Part shown: positions 15,535 through 16,159 of the stretch, piece after piece
How positions within the stretch are numbered: position 1 is the first letter of the stretch
How the letters are laid out: each line of letters begins with the position of its first letter
Source of the DNA: Chitinophaga pinensis
Lineage (GTDB): Bacteria; Bacteroidota; Bacteroidia; UKL13-3
Assembly (NCBI GenBank): GCA_943323675.2
Contig: CALPIR020000030.1
Location: 1-16,159 of the forward strand
Length of the DNA: 16,159 nt
Reading direction: 5' to 3'
Position numbers and translations under genes: made by a program
Notes under the pieces: model-generated
Told to the model about the DNA's origin: nothing
The model's input: only the letters and a program-made list of their open reading frames with translations
Database searches by the model: none

Positions 15535-15879
15535 GCTAAGAATTGTTTAAGTTTTGTTCTTTGTTAACTTACGGATAGACTAGTTTGTTTTGTAGTTTTT
15601 ACATTTATCTTATCGCCTCCCGTTAATAATTATGCAATTTATTTGGAAAAGTAAAATTATTTTAAACAGGTGATTATTAACAATTATTTAAATGAAACAC
15701 TAATTTTTTTCACACCCATTAATTATTTGTTATACGGCTAAACGTAACCAAACTAGTTTAATTGGTGTATTCTTATGTTTGATTTATTGCTTTATTTTTT
15801 TATGTTATCCTAAACAAATTCATTAAAGGAAATAACTAGTTATGTGGATTTAATAGGTTGAATATAAATACTCTGAAAT
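15535..15879. other. 345-bp non-coding gap with three ACTAGT-centred sites
   Basis: This AT-rich gap has no convincing ORF or RNA gene. It lies between the queuosine transporter gene and the end of the MBL-fold gene, both on the minus strand. It contains ACTAGT at 15579-15584, 15752-15757 and 15835-15840. The second is the core of the 10-bp palindrome AAACTAGTTT (15750-15759) and the third of the 12-bp palindrome ATAACTAGTTAT (15832-15843). TATGTTTG at 15774-15781 (plus) matches the -7 element but has no -33 partner at the usual distance. Confidence 0.5.
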
Positions 15880-16159
15880 TTAACTTATAATTTCAAATTG
15901 CTCTCCCATTTTAGGAATGGTTATATTTGTATAACCCACTTCTTCCAATTTTACTTTAAGTGATTCTTGTGCATCAATTTCTCCATGTACTAAAAACACT
16001 TGTTTTACTTTATTTGCTTTTTGATTTTTAAGGTATTGAATAATTCCATTGTAATCAGCATGTGCACTGAAGTAATCCATGTTTACTACTCGGGCATTTA
16101 CAGGATACATTACACCAAATATTTTAACTTCTTTTGCTCCTAATTTTAATTTGCCACCT
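15880..16159 (-). CDS. Beta-CASP metallo-beta-lactamase-fold ribonuclease-type protein, C-terminal part (runs off the right edge)
   Basis: The last 93 codons are visible. The frame is open through the window edge, reading GGKLKLGAKEVKIFG before MYPVNARVV, so the Met at 16110 is internal and not a start. MDYFSAHAD (conserved His in the beta-CASP motif), then KQVFLVHGEIDAQE (His-Gly of motif C) and the final MGEQFEI are typical of the RMMBL C-terminal end. This family includes archaeal/bacterial CPSF-like mRNA processing nucleases and RNase J relatives. The MBL zinc motif HxHxDH is upstream of this window, so catalytic competence cannot be judged. The call is secure at family level; the RNA substrate is unknown. 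Confidence 0.85.
   Translation of the reverse strand, partial: GGKLKLGAKEVKIFGVMYPVNARVVNMDYFSAHADYNGIIQYLKNQKANKVKQVFLVHGEIDAQESLKVKLEEVGYTNITIPKMGEQFEIIS

Noticed and set aside
15535..15660. Possible preQ1 riboswitch upstream of the queuosine-precursor transporter
   Set aside because: The minus strand has AAAAACTAC, similar to the A-rich tail of preQ1-I aptamers, but no pyrimidine-rich loop or P1 stem is found at the right distance.
15774..15781. Plus-strand promoter for an RNA antisense to the MBL-fold gene
   Set aside because: TATGTTTG fits the -7 element, but no TTG -33 element lies 17-23 bp upstream. One 8-mer in an AT-rich gap is weak.
16108..16110. ATG as start of a 76-residue protein
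   Set aside because: The frame stays open and reads as beta-CASP protein sequence through the window edge, so this Met is internal.

Overview
The window is AT-rich, gene-dense bacterial chromosome, most likely from a member of the Bacteroidota. Several things point that way: lipoproteins with Ser-rich or acidic residues after the lipobox Cys, a TonB-receptor-like outer-membrane protein, a WG-repeat protein, a DPP5-type S9 peptidase, a Thermus-type isocitrate dehydrogenase with a C-terminal extension, and the near absence of Shine-Dalgarno sequences. I see no insertion sequence, phage gene, CRISPR array, tRNA or rRNA. Most genes are on the minus strand; only the WG-repeat gene and the LysR gene are on the plus strand.

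Layout, left to right. The window opens inside recG (minus, N-terminal 97 codons). recG diverges from a plus-strand gene for an exported WG-repeat protein, which ends at a hairpin terminator. A 330-bp gap follows. Next, read from the minus strand, is a tightly packed group: DUF4197 lipoprotein, small beta-barrel protein, TonB-receptor-like protein, CCA-adding-type tRNA nucleotidyltransferase, and M48 metalloprotease lipoprotein (7431 down to 1833). The junctions are -4 to about +30 nt, and two of the starts are TTG. A lone four-helix membrane protein (7512-7922) lies upstream.

A second minus-strand unit is icd, then a 65-residue membrane protein, then a 93-residue protein of unknown function. 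It closes with a near-perfect 17-bp hairpin (7989-8034). A LysR regulator diverges from icd across a 96-bp gap that holds an AT-rich inverted repeat, so it is a plausible regulator of icd. The LysR gene converges on a DPP5-like exported peptidase, with an 11-bp-stem bidirectional terminator between them.

Upstream of the peptidase gene come a GC-richer REP-like inverted-repeat element, lysA (diaminopimelate decarboxylase), a queuosine-precursor transporter of the YhhQ family, and a 345-bp non-coding gap with three ACTAGT-centred sites. The window ends in the C-terminal part of a beta-CASP metallo-beta-lactamase-fold ribonuclease-type protein.

Most genes are housekeeping or envelope functions. 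I did not find a convincing new defence or mobile system. The most interesting points are the translationally coupled envelope pair with TTG starts inside the cca cluster, the two small unknown proteins coupled behind icd, and the REP-like element.
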